From assembly GCF_029962835.1 (NCBI RefSeq), contig NC_080590.1, positions 63,796,001 to 63,860,000 on the forward strand: a stretch of DNA of 64,000 nucleotides, read 5' to 3'. The notes beneath the pieces are model-generated. The model saw nothing but the letters and a program-made list of their open reading frames with translations, did not search any database and was not told where the DNA came from. Origin of the DNA: Magnolia sinica (taxonomy: Eukaryota > Streptophyta > Magnoliopsida > Magnoliales > Magnoliaceae). The stretch's first letter is position 1. Each line of letters opens with the position of its first letter. Position numbers and translations under genes: made by a program. Shown one piece after another: positions 33,470 to 45,449 of the stretch.

Positions 33470-34800
33470 AAGTAGAGATTAAGGTTTTCTCATGTTCATG
33501 CCTGAGTGGACACGAGATAGCACTAAACAACTTTTAAGAGATGGGATATTAGTTGGAGGGTTGTGAAACCACTATGTTAATTAGGAAAAGCCCTATGTCT
33601 TGTAAATTAATTGAAACTATAACTGAGAATCAACCTGTTTATGATGAGAACGGGGTATATGATGTTCCACCAGTTAGGATGATGTATGATTATTTGAATA
33701 ATTATGCTTAACAACAACCATTGAGTGCTCCAACATATAATACGCGCAATCTTAATTTGAGGAACCATTACAATTTTAGTTAGAGAGATGGACCAACCAT
33801 GAATACTAACAACTATCCCCAGTGGCCCTTTACCTACGTGCTCTCACCAACAAAGATACTTGAGGATATATATTGCAAGCATTTATGGAAGAAAAATTTT
33901 AAATTAATCAAAGCATATTGCAGGCCATACAAGAGTTGACAATGCCAATTGAGAAAATTGAGTCACACCTCATCATTAGGGATGAATGGACTTTTCTAAC
34001 CCAACCTCAGCCTAACCCTTAAGTACAATGTGAGATGAGTTATCTCAATTATCACAACACACTTGTTAAGCATATTGAATCTACCACAAGCCTTAAAAGT
34101 GGTAAGGTGATTAATGAAGAGATTCCAAAGAAGGTTGAAAAACCTGAGGAATCTACAAAATCTAAAGGTGATGATGAGATTAGTTGTATGTTCAACATGA
34201 TGAAGAGTCGGAGTGTGATTATGAGCCTGAGGTCTAGTTTCCCTAAAGATTAATTTCATTTAAGCCTCCAGTTAATGATCAAGATATGCTGAAAATGTTC
34301 AAAGAAGGTAATGTTGATACAATCCACCAAATGAACATGCTTGATTCTATTATGGAGAGTAAGTCCCTTTTAACTAAATGTTCTAACACTCTAGAAGTTT
34401 TCTTGACACACTTTGATGATTCTAACGATGGCATGATTAAGGAAATAGTGAATGCCTTGCAAGAACCTACCTCGGTGCCTGACACTGACCAGGGGAAACA
34501 TTGTTTTGAAATGCTTCCTTCTACCAATCTTAAATATTTAATATTAAGAGTGGAAGAGATGAAATTTGAACCAAAGTCTGAAACTTCAAAAATTATTAAT
34601 ATTACATTGATAAAAGATAAATTTTATGAATTACAATTAATTGTAGTCTCTCATACACCGTGGTACACTGACACTGAAAATTCTTTCACCACAGATGAAT
34701 TTTATACACTTTGGGCACCTCAAAATATTAAATGAATTTTTTTTGCTGAGGTTTATAAATTTCTCTAGATATTCATGCTCCAGGATATCGAAGCCTAATG
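33470..34800 (+). pseudogene. Element E internal coding remnants (Gypsy gag/pol)
   Basis: Several short frames broken by stops. Upstream pieces (VYDVPPVRMMYDYLNNYA, YPQWPF) look like the leading part of Athila-like gag, but this is weak. The frame 34286-34735 ends in VVSHTPWYTDTENSFTTDEF followed after a stop by FFAEVYKFL. This matches the short linker before the integrase zinc finger in Tat/Athila pol (a ..TPWYAD..N.L. block). RT and integrase core are absent, so most of pol has been deleted. Confidence 0.5.
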
Positions 34801-35856
34801 ACAATGAGCCTTTAGATAATCTTCCTGAGAAATTTGTTACAATACTAGCAAGAGGAGGAAAACATCTATAAAGAACTGTTCCCTTTGCTTTCCTAGAATA
34901 GCTTTTCTTGCTTTCTTAGGATTAGTTTGCTTTAGTATTTAGGTAGTTATGTAGTTTTACACTGATTCTTAGAAATTCAAGAGATTTTGCATAGTTGTCA
35001 TCTCAGGTACTCTATATCCTCTATTTGTTATAATTTGATTGCTCTCATGTGATTTTATTGCACATCTTTCTAACATTAAGTACACTGTATCATTTAGGTT
35101 GTGCTATTATGCTAAATTTTTTACTATTTTTGGGCTAAATTGAAAATTGAAAAAAAATATTTGGGAAGACTAATTTCTATGAATTTTTTATAATTTGAAG
35201 AAATTTAAGTATTAAAGTGATAAGGTACTAGTATTGGGAATTATCAAAGCCTATAATCTAATTATTTGGTAAATTTTGAAATTGAGTTCTTTTTATTAAT
35301 TTTTAGTTGAAAATGTGTAAACAGTAATGAGTCATGAATTTCACCTTTTGCATTTATCTTACACTTCTAGGGTCTAAGTTTGATACTGTAGTGTTAACTT
35401 GATGCTTATCGAGAATGTTAAGAACCAAGCCCGGGGAACTTGTTCATCATGTTCAAGTAAAAAAAAAAAAGTTATGAGAAGCTAGTTAAAAAAACAGTGA
35501 GCATCGAAAAAGGTTACCCATTGAAAATAAAAAGAAGTTGAAAAAGAAGGAAAAATTGTATGTGAAAAGAATGGAATGAAAAGAAGAATGTTAAGTGGAC
35601 ATGAAAAAGAAGAATTGAAAAAAAAATAGTGTGAAAGCCGTCGATGAAAAAAAATTGAAAAATTAGGAATTTCTTTTGAATAGTAGGAAGGGTTAATTCA
35701 TTGACATCTGTCCACTTTTGGGTAACTGTGAGTATTACATTACTGTGGGAAATTAAACTTTTAAACATGTTAGTCTGGATATCACTGTGCATAATGGAAC
35801 TCGATGTTTGAAATCTTTCAATGGAATGTTGAATGATTTGAACTTACTTTGATAAT
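34801..35856. other. Element E non-coding interior
   Basis: AT-rich with A-rich stretches (35460-35660). Contains aaccaagcccggggaacttg, a kind of sequence often seen after pol in Athila-like elements. No gene recognised. Confidence 0.35.
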
Positions 35857-36580
35857 TGACATAGGGGAGGACGTGAGATCGAGCACCGTCTTCCTCATGA
35901 GGATAACTATTCCGAATCCAGGGAACTTCTCTGGACTCCTCACAAAGACTTCTCGAATCCACGAGGAAAGAAAGCAGAAAATAGAAATAAATTCTAATAA
36001 ATTCGAAATTGATTAATGAATTCTTAAAAACGAGTTCACAACCCCTTAAATAAGGGTATCAGGCAATGGGAAAGAAATCATAATCAAACTACAACTCAAA
36101 CTCCTAGAATCCGCGACTTACTATAAATAGTAAACTTACTATTTATAGACAGTCGTGATGTCTACTAGTGCGCAAGGTTTTCAGCCAAAAATAGTAAGTG
36201 TCCTATTTGGCTTCACCAAACCGTTCCCCTAATTATTCTAAGCTCTTTTCACGTTGGGCGCAACTCCTAAAGCCCGACGGATGAAGAGTTATAATCAAAC
36301 TAAAACTTACTATTTATAGTAAAAACGAAATTAAAACAGGGAAACGACCGTCAATCAAGGGATTTTTCACAATTCCGGGCTGCGCAACCCGGCATAGCAG
36401 GGTTGGTTGGCTAAAGTAGCTTGTTCTACCCCAAAATCATATATTTTACGCCCGATAACTCATTCCGGATTGTGAGATGCGCCCGATCTAAGGTCCGATG
36501 GTCCGGATCACTTTTGTCGTCGACCGAGCCTTTTCTGATCCATCTTGGCCATGAAACTGTCCGCGACCCGCTCTACATCA
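35857..36580. mobile_element. Solo LTR family P, copy 1
   Basis: 724 bp, TGACATAGGGGAGG...CTCTACATCA, with a perfect 5-bp duplication ataat (35852-35856 and 36581-36585). A second copy lies at 59399-60090. Internal tactataaatagtaaact and ctatttatagac form a TATA-containing palindrome near the middle. No coding capacity. Orientation cannot be set. Confidence 0.85.
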
Positions 36581-36766
36581 ATAATTTACTAAGTGCTAGC
36601 ATATAGGTTGATAATAAATTCAAAACTAGTCTGCTTAGAAACATAATTATTTAGATTATTTTTAAGGATTACATGGATTTACATAATGAATTCTTCTAAA
36701 AAGAATTTTGACCTAGATTTCAAAAATCTTTCGCATGTTTTCTTCAGGACTAGCAAAATGATAGTT

Positions 36767-36783
36767 GGGGGGGGGGGAGGGTC
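36767..36783 (+). other. Polypurine tract, probably of element E
   Basis: A run of eleven or more G followed by aggg and tc, directly before TGATGAG. The LTR of element E also starts TGATGAG (minus-strand copy ending at 41106), so this looks like the E polypurine tract and the first bases of its 3' LTR. The homopolymer length may be a sequencing estimate. Confidence 0.5.
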
Positions 36784-39624
36784 TGATGAGATAATTAAAC
36801 CCATAAATATATGCTAATATTTAAAATTTACAACTCCAAAAGTGGTGTTCACCCAAATGACGGCTACATAAGCCACAATAAACATTCAACAACACAACTA
36901 ATGGAGTCCACCCAACTGGGGACTCTAAAGTACCGATTCTCAAAATATATGAAAAAAAGAGAAGCTAGGCACTCCATCCAAGCCTGCCCATCTGACAACT
37001 GGAAGTATGGAGTGCCATCAATAGGGTGCACTATGTCTTTTCTAATGTGTCAGTGTAGTACCTGCATTGGTAATATCGTATACTTGGTGTTTTAAAACAC
37101 CTTCCCAGGTGGGAGTAAGTAGCTAACTCAGTGGTTCTATTAGTTCTAAGTTACATATGTTATCGAATCAATCAATGCAGGTAATGATAAAGCAGGTAAA
37201 CAACTACTTCATAAATAATCTTGTTAAATGCACTTATGGAATTATGAAATGATGCATGCCCTTACAATCCAGTACTCCCTCACAAACGACTTCAACACCT
37301 ATTTTGCAAATGCTAACACTTCCTATTTACACGACTCCAATGCCAAATTGCAACAACCTAAATTAATGCAATGCGATTGATATGTATGTTTAGTCAAGTA
37401 GTTATTAAGTCCCGTTCCTCTAACATATTGGGGAAGCTAGAGTACCTCTATTTTATCATCGGTGTCAACCAAATTACTAGGCTTAGAACGGCCGTAGCAG
37501 CTCATTGCATGTGTCCCTTGATCCGTTTTGTGTTCATCACTCTTAATCAAACACATATGATAAGAAAATTGTCAATAACATTACTCAACGGATACTATGA
37601 GGAGGCTTGTCACCCTAGCGTAGGTCGACAACACGAACGCGGTATCCTATAGTACCATGCTCGACTCATAAGTCTTGTGGATCATATCGCTAATGGTTAA
37701 AATAGACTCATTCAATGAAAATATAGTATTATAGATTCAATTGGTTGTTGTCTTACATTGTGAACGTACATGATCAGTCAGCCATTAGACTAATTTGATT
37801 GACCTGAAAGAACCTCAGTGCAACTAGAATTGGGTGCAGGCATCCCACGTAGTCCAGGTACTATTATTCATCTGTGTTCGAATCGGGTCGATCGAACAAG
37901 CTTAAGGTGGTTAACCTAACTCGGGCTACCCCTTAGTTCAGGTGATTTACCGACTGACCCAATGTCATAAGTAGTTCTAAACATCACTAAGGACTAAAAA
38001 TTCATTAGACAATCATAATGAGATTTTGCACAAATACTAAATTTAGTAACTTATTCATTCAAGCATTTCATCAAATATGTGAGCATCGATACGTAAGTAA
38101 TAACATGATTTGCAATTAAAATCAAAATATAGACATTTTAACATGCATTAAACCATTCACAACAAGTAATTATTAGATGAGACCTTCAATGGTTAATAAC
38201 CGGTAACCTAGGAATAATGGTCCACACCTTAGAGGGTTTCACGCGACCTAATCGTGCTTAGGGTTAGGGTTTTTAGGACAAATCACCAATTCCTATACAA
38301 ACACCAAGAACTATATATGCGAGATTCATACAATTCTCCTAGAAAAATCTAGATTGGGAAGTAGGGTTTATTTCTTACCTCTCAATCGCAAGTAGGGTGG
38401 ATTCAGTGAAGGAAAATGATTGAGGTCTGGGCTTTAATTGGAGAGAATCGATGAAAGGAAACACCAAAACTTCCCCACTTATACTCTCACTCTTCTTCTC
38501 TTCCTCTTTCTCTTTCTTTCTCTCTTTCTCTCCTTCTCTCCTTTGAAAATTCGTATGGGGAGAGGGGGTGCCCAAATGAGGGTATTATATAGTGTCAAAA
38601 GTGGTGCAAATGGTCTTAGAGACTAGATATTTGATATTATAACCCTATGGGAGGTTGTTTCCAACTATTAAGGTCCATTAGAGGGTGTATGGGTTGATAT
38701 ACATCATAGGATAGTTGGCCTTGGTGATGATCTATGCATGAATACAATCGGTCTGCCATTTGGATGCACTAATCGATGAGTATGATTAGAAGTCAGTTCA
38801 ACGGTCATCGATCATTGATCGGAGTTGTAGCTATAAGGATAGGTGCATGGTATGAACTTAGATTGGTGTCCCAAATTCGGTTATGATCTAACAGTCCGAA
38901 AGTCACAACTTTGGCAAAGACCGGATACATACAACTAACTTAAGTTTTTGATTAATTTCATAAATATTCACACATCTCATTAATTGTCATTGTGAGTCCA
39001 AGTTGAGCAATTCGAGATGTAATATCAGCTCGATGTCCTACGATCGATGGACTTGACAGGCTTGCACATTAAGCCCGCTAAGACGAATGTCTTTCTATAG
39101 TATTGGGTTTAGTGGCCCACTAACGAATGGTCTAGACCTTGTTCAGAAAATCAGGGCATTTGTAGAATAAATTAGGTATCAAGATTTATTGTGCGCAATG
39201 ATTAGAGTTTAAATTAGCTAAGTTCATAGTGTAGCCTATTCATAATTAGAGAAACTGACTATCCGATCCTAATCACCCTAAACAAGATCAGTTCAGTTTG
39301 GTAAATAAGATCCGACCCCTAGTTGTCTCAGCTTTAAGTATGTCTTAATTTAGTTACGATTATCTTGATTAGTCAGTAATAGGTCATTTAGATTTGGGTC
39401 TTAGATGAATAAATAACAAGGCTAGACTTGAGGTTTAAGTAATCAGACGAATTCGTTAACTTTCTATGGTCAATTAATCATATTTGTGCGGTTCTTTATT
39501 GGTAACACCCACGTATAGGCTAACATCAAGTGTTAAGGGTCAGTAAGTGAGAACATAAGCTAATTATAGTGAAAAAATTTTTAGGATATTTTAAATCCAA
39601 ATAGAGAAAATTCAGGATGTTACA
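36784..39624 (-). mobile_element. Gypsy-type LTR F in minus orientation (left limit unclear)
   Basis: The right end, read on the - strand, starts TGTAACATCCTGAATTTTC, the usual start of plant Tekay/Del-like LTRs. A TATA box on the - strand (ctatataatacc, about 38595) is followed by a long GA-rich tract (38540 down to 38470), as in the 27479-31034 LTR. The left end was not found; the first 40-60 bases probably still belong to element E's 3' LTR. No genes; open frames inside are not supported. Confidence 0.5.
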
Positions 39625-40340
39625 TAAATCGATCTGATTAGTTGTGTTTTCAACATGTATGAGGATTTAAAAATCTAAGAAGAATCCATGCTTAAGCTGA
39701 TGATTTCAAGCCTAAAAGAATACAAGTTGAAGAATAGGTGATTGGAGCATTGAATTGAAGACCTGAAGTTCCAAGAGTTCAAGGAAATCAAGTACTAAAG
39801 TGAAGAAGTCGCTTGAAGATAAAATGGACATTCAATTGAAGATTTACAACAGAGTTCGATTGATCGACCATAGGATTCGATCAATCAACAGATCCTCGAG
39901 CTGTCTTGATCAATTGACAAAAGACATCGAAGAAATTTAAAATTTTTTGTAGAAAACTTGCTGGACACTTTTTGGTAAGTTCGATTGATCGAGGGATAGG
40001 GTTCGATCAATCGATAGTGTTCCGAAATTTGAAAATCAATTGCTGGACATTTTTAAAAAAGGCTTGATTGATCGATGAATTGATCAACAGTGGCGGTTGC
40101 TATAAAAGTTAGTGATTTTCTTAAATCGGTGTGCAATTGCAGGATTGCTAGCTATAAATAGGGGTGTTTTAGATGTTCCTAAGGATCACTCTTGGGCTTG
40201 GGAGAGAAAGCTCGGGAGGAGCACTGACAATCTTTCCTTTACCGATTTCATCTTCAATTTTAGTAGTTTTCATATTATTATTTTTGTTTACGAGTTAGCT
40301 ATATCTAGCTAATCTCTTAGCTAAGTTTAAGGGATGAATC
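39625..40340 (+). repeat. Element E LTR fragment, + arm of inverted pair
   Basis: taaatcgatctgattag onward matches the 5' two-thirds of the E LTR: the same palindromes (tcgattgatcgacc, cgatcaatcgatag), TATA box (gctataaatagg, about 40152) and aatctcttagctaag. It ends near 40340 and is followed directly by the same sequence reversed. The R/U5 end of the LTR is absent. Confidence 0.75.
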
Positions 40341-41106
40341 AATAAACTAGAACATTGAAATTAACTACAAGTTTCACCGCTTAGCCTTAACTAAGATATT
40401 ATCTATATATAACTAACTCTTAAATAAAAGAAAAACATGAGAACTACTAGAACTGAAGAAGAAATCGGTGAAGGAAGCCATTGTTGGCACTCCTCCCAAG
40501 CTTTTGCTCTTTTCCAAGCCTTAGAGTGATCCCTAAGAACATCTAAATCACCATTATTTATAGCTAAAAATCCTGCAATTTCGCACCGACTTAAGAAAAT
40601 CATGAACTTTCCCAACAACCGCCACCATTGATTGATCGAACTTTCCTAAAAATGTTCAACAACTAATTTTCAAAATTTAGAACACTATCGATCAAACTTG
40701 GCAAAAAGTGTCTAACCAGTTTTCTAAAGAATTCCAAAATTCTTCGATATCTTCTTTCAATCGATCGAGATAGATCAAGGATTTGTCGATCGATCGAACC
40801 CTGTGGTCAATTGATTAAATTCTGCTATAAATCTTCAATTGAATGTCCGCTTGATATTCAGGCGGCTTCTTCACTTTGATACTTGATTTCCTTGAACCCT
40901 TGTATTCTTTAATTCCATCCTTCAAATACCAATTCTTCAACTTGTATTCTTTCAGGCTTAAAATCATCAATTTAAGCACGATTCTTCTTAGACTTTTAAA
41001 TCCTCCTACATGTTGAAATCGCATCTAATCAAATCGATTTAACACTCAAATACATGGGAAAACAATGTCTAAGAATGGATAAATATGTAATATTTGAGTC
41101 TCATCA
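40341..41106 (-). repeat. Element E LTR fragment, - arm of inverted pair
   Basis: Reverse-oriented LTR start: on the - strand it opens TGATGAGACTCAAATATTAC at 41106 and runs down through palindromes and a TATA box to about 40341. With 39625-40340 it makes a near-perfect inverted repeat with arms of about 700 bp and almost no loop. Followed by element D integrase sequence at 41107. Confidence 0.75.
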
Positions 41107-41725
41107 GAAAGGAACCATGATTATGAAATTCATATCTAGATGAGAATTTGCTTTAAAAGATGTTCTGCACATCCCTGATCTTTAGAAAAATCTTGTATCT
41201 CATCATTTACTTGATGAGCTAGCATTAAGGCTATAACTGAATGTAGACAAGTGGAGTTTTCTAAGAATATGAAGTTTGTGGGTGAAAGCTTATAAAGTAG
41301 ATGGGATGTATAAACTCTCTTTTGATTGTAATAAAGCTTCTTATCTCATTACTTACATTTTTAGCATTTGTAATGAGAATGTTTGACATGGTAGGTGCTG
41401 TCACAGAAATACTAAATATGTGAAACGCATGAGTTCCTTAAAACTCATTCCTAAATTAAGCAACAAAAATCTATTAGACAACTGTGTGCACTGCAGTAAG
41501 ATTAAAATAGTTAGAAAGCCTTTCAAATCAAATGAAAGGAATTCTAAACTTTTAGGCCTTGTACACTCAGATATTTATGACTTGAAGGAAACACAGACTA
41601 GAGGTGGTAAAAGGTACTTTATTACCTTTATAAATGACTATTATAGGTTTTGTGATATATATCTTATTAGGTCTAAGGATAAAGCCCTAAACATGTTTGA
41701 AGTTTATAAGGTTGAAGTAGTGTAA
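41107..41725 (+). pseudogene. Copia element D pre-integrase and integrase fragment
   Basis: Fragments FALKDVLHIPDL and KNLVSHHLLDELAL belong to the block between protease and integrase of copia pol. The frame 41420-41725 holds the HHCC finger end (LDNCVHCSKIKIVRKPF) and the integrase start LGLVHSDIYDLKETQTRGGK with the first catalytic Asp, then RYFITFINDYYRFCDIYLI. It stops at 41723 and nothing of the rest of integrase or RT follows. Together with 31691-32073 this shows that elements E and F and their debris are lodged inside element D. Confidence 0.85.
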
Positions 41726-41765
41726 CACCTCAACCCTCCAATGCTCAAGTATTGGATGTCTTTGG
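41726..41765 (+). other. Possible Gypsy LTR terminus next to element D
   Basis: tgtaacacctcaaccctcca starts at 41721, overlapping the stop of the integrase frame. TGTAACACC is the typical beginning of a Gypsy LTR, so a further insertion may begin here; its other end was not found. Confidence 0.3.
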
Positions 41766-43902
41766 TGTTCACAACCCCAAGTGTAGGGTTGTGATGTATT
41801 AATAATCTTAGTAAAACCGAGGTTGAATCCATAGGGACTAAACCTTGTACATATTCTGAAAGTAACCAGAACTAGAACTAGAAGAAGGTGTAATCTAAAT
41901 TAAGAATTTTAAGAGAAATAATGGTGAGAATTTTAAACTAAAACTTAATAAATTCAAAGGTGGGAAAACTAGGGTGCCAAGGATTCACTTGTAGAGATCA
42001 GGATGATCTATGCTCGATTCATAAACACAACTGGAATCAGAGTTCCATATTAATCTAATTAGAAGATAATTCATTAAAATTCAAATCTGAACTTCCTTTG
42101 ATTTAGTTTTCAATAGAAGATAGGTATGAGAATTAGAATTGATTCCATCACAAAACCATGCTCATGAGACAAAGTAAACAACAAAATTTAGTCAATCCAC
42201 AACCAATCTAAGGGAGTTATGAATATTAGGAAGGATTCCATCATCTAACCATGCCTAGGAGATGATGGTGAACAACAGGGTTCCCAAATACCTATAATGA
42301 AAAGAACATACTCAAAGCTATCGCAGAGCTATTGTAATTTAAGTCACAACAAACCATTAAAAACTATGAATATTTTTTATAATCAAACTTAAATCAAAGA
42401 GAGTTCAACAACCATGAATCAAAGCAATAGAAAACCACCCCATCACGCTACAAGCTTCACCTCTTAGCCCTAGCTAAGAGGTTTAGCCAATCATAGGCAT
42501 GATTAGGCTACAAATAAACATGAAAGGAACAAAATTAAGGAAGAAGGAGAGAAGAGCTCCTGGCCGTCCACCCTTTTCTCTCTATCTCACTCTCTCTCTA
42601 TCTTCCCACGCTCCACACTTCATGTCAGATGCCTCCACGGCTACTTGGATCCCCCTCCACGTCCAAATCTCTCTCTCTTTTATAGCACAAGGTAAGGCGG
42701 TGGCTGGAGTCAGTCGGTGGAGAGCTTTTACGCAGCTCTGCGAAACCTTATGCACGGGCAACCAAGAAAGCGCAAATAGAGTTGCGTTTGGTGTAAATTT
42801 TTGGGACAACGACCATCCCATCCTCTGTTTGGCCTTCATGGTGATGGTCTTGGCCCTCTTCTCTCTCTTCTGGACGGTCCAGATCTTCGAAACGATCGAT
42901 GATCGTGACCCACAACTCCCTCAAATTTTTGAATTTCTCGGATGCATCGTAAGTCTTATGCGAGTTGCGTTGGGCTCTTAGTGGGCCCCACAGTGGTATT
43001 TTCTGAAGAATCCACATCATCCATTGGATTCCTGACGAAATTTCAGTCGGAAAGGACTGATTTTGGTCTAGTTTTGGTGCGTTCCACTATATAAAATCAA
43101 CTTACCGTTCATCCTACGTTTTTTGATGATCCACGTGCGTACACGTACATGGGATCAAAATTTCAGCATGGTTTTGGTCGTGGCCATCTCCTAGATTAAA
43201 TTAACGTCTCGGATCGTCTAAATGTATGATCATGGTGGCCCACTACGTACAACAGCGGAATGGGCGTCCGCTCGTTGGCGAGACATCTGGCGCGGGTCAG
43301 GTCAGCGCTCGTTGACCGGATCTCTCGGTCTGGTGCGGTGCGGACGTGCACACCCCATGTGCATGCTCGAACTAGTGTAGGCCCCACTGTGATATATATG
43401 CGAAATCTGCTCCGTCCATACTTTTTTTCATCTATTTTAAGGTTAAAACCGAAATTGAGGCACATCCAGAAATCAGGTGGTCCCCAAATCGATGATTCAT
43501 GGGCTGATTTGACCGTTGGGATACTTTTACAAGGATCCAAAGTCTGAAATTCAATTTTTAAGGTTAATTTATGGTCTTCAGGCCAGATATAAAGTTTTGA
43601 GCCAAACGGATGGTGGGAACCCTGTGATCTTGCATAAGGGACAACTTTTAGGTTCCTTTAATGTCAATTTCTTGATTTTCTCGATATCTAGCATGTAAAT
43701 TCTTCAAACTTGGTCCCCTGGAATTTGTCCCTTGCCTTGGTGACTTCTGAGTTTTAAATTCATGCTTTTAGTACCCTTTTTCAGTCCAAGCTCTTAAATT
43801 CACCTTGCAATAAAAACACGATTAAAATAGGACGTTAAACATTATCATGTGGTAAAATCAAGTATTAACTAAGGTCTAAGATGCAATATTTGACCCTCAA
43901 CA
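41766..43902 (-). mobile_element. Solo LTR, family X, copy B (long variant)
   Basis: TGTTCACAACCCC...CCCTCAACA, 2137 bp, with flanks tttgg (41761-41765) and attgg (43903-43907), a one-mismatch target duplication. Its ends and the aagcttcacctcttagccct block match copies A and C, but 42540-43520 is different and GC-richer. That part lacks the CGGTTGGACCGAA words of A and C and contains gtgggccccacagtgg-type dispersed-repeat sequence. Open frames at 42499-43698 lie in this part and are not supported as genes. Confidence 0.75.
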
Positions 43903-44557
43903 ATTGGGTATTATTACTAGTAATTTTTTTTTATTAAAATACATAATCGCACCTGCTTACATGTGTGTATGCTCGAAGACCTTGGTATCGTGAGCCATAA
44001 CTTGAACCTAGAAATCTATAACTTAATTAAACTTCATGTCCCAATAAGTCAAACCATCTTATAACACCTATGGGACTCGGGTCATCGGATCCTTGGTCCA
44101 TTAGACCCTGATGTGTTATCGGATGGAAATCCACATTAGGATGCATTAAATAGAATATTCAATCTAGGTAATTAACCAATGGAACACATAGAAATGCAAG
44201 AGGGTTTAGAGCAAATAGAAGAAATCTGAAATAATAAAGTGCTCGATTGATGATTTAGGTTAGATTCTACAAAACAGAAAAAACAATGTTAGTATCTAAC
44301 CATTTAAAAAAATATATATAAAAAAAAAAATCCTAATATAGAAACACATGAGGGTTGGAAGGATAGTACTCGATTAATGATTCTAGGTTAGATTCTACAA
44401 AATAGAAGAAACAATGTTAGTATCTAACCATTCAAAAAAAAATAAAAAATCCTAACATAGAAACGCAACGAAAAACTAACCCTAATCGTACATTATTTCT
44501 AATACTAATGTATTTCAGACAAATGCAGCCGAAATCCCAGCAACGGCACCAAAATTT
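43903..44557 (-). other. Leader of family X element copy C, with primer site
   Basis: Non-coding. On the - strand the LTR ending at 44558 is followed by tttggtgccgttgctggga (44535-44553), a tRNA-Asp-type primer site. A tandem duplication of about 115 bp (aggttagattctacaaaa...aacaatgttagtatctaacc) occupies 44262-44460. The X interior that should follow was not found; it is lost or lies under other insertions. Confidence 0.6.
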
Positions 44558-45449
44558 TGTTGAGAGCAAACCCCAAGTGCAAGCCTGCAATGTAGTAATA
44601 ACTTGGTGAGACTGAGGTCGTACTCACAAGGACTTATGATTGTGCGATTTCTGAAACACTTTAGAACTAGAAATAGAGGTACTTCTAAAATCTGATTAAA
44701 GAATAATGTTGTAATTGAGAAGGAATTTAATAGAGATAAAATACTAAAGCGTCAAAGATCCGCTTATAGTTATTCTTAATGTTTAATTTACTTGATTCAA
44801 TCATATAACTCAACTGGAATCGAAGTCTTATCCTATTCAGCCAGATAATAGAGTGCTTAAATCATCATTCATAAACCCAAAATAAATTTAAACTTTAATT
44901 GAATTGGTTCCCACATCATGCACCAAAGTATTAATCACAAGGAATTCAAAGCATTTATCGTGCTTGTAGTCTATGATAGATCAATTGATTTTACAAATCA
45001 ATCCCTTACAAAATAAATAAAAAATTACTCTTAACTTTCCTAAGCATCTAATGTGCTCGGAATCGACAATGGATCAAAGTAAATTAGAAATAAATCTTCA
45101 TTTAAGCCAAATATTAATGATTTCTTCAATAACCAAATCAAATACTCAAATAAAAGTAAACTAAGACATTAAGAGTAGCTACAAGCTTCATCTTTTAGCC
45201 CTAGTTAAGATATTAGCCAATCAAAGACATGATTGAACTAAAACTCAAAAAGGAAAAAAAAAACACGAATAGAACTGAATGATTAAAGAAGAACAAGGAC
45301 TCCAAAGAAGCTCCACAACTCCTTGCTATATCCCTTCTACCCTAATTTATTTTTAGGCAAGCTAGAATCACCCATTTAAATAGGAAAAGTTTGCACTAAC
45401 TTGAAACCAACTTCAATTTCCGCACTTTTGTTACACTCTAGTTGCATCC
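44558..45449 (-). repeat. Family X LTR, copy C, left part
   Basis: Starts TGTTGAGAGCAAACCCC next to the primer site. Contains gtagtaataacttggtgaga and cttagccctagttaagat as in the other X LTRs. Interrupted by SIRE2 with a catcc duplication; resumes at 55485. Confidence 0.8.

Noticed and set aside
37090..37150. Possible tRNA (tagctaactcagtggttctat)
   Set aside because: Only the D-arm-like phrase fits; no acceptor stem or T-loop pairs with it.
36784..39624. Exact element with TGATGAG...TTACA ends
   Set aside because: The flanking five bases do not match and the left end fits the start of the element E LTR instead, so only the right end of F is accepted.
42499..43698. Overlapping frames of 60-160 codons in a GC-richer block
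   Set aside because: They lie inside solo LTR copy B on both strands and resemble no protein family.
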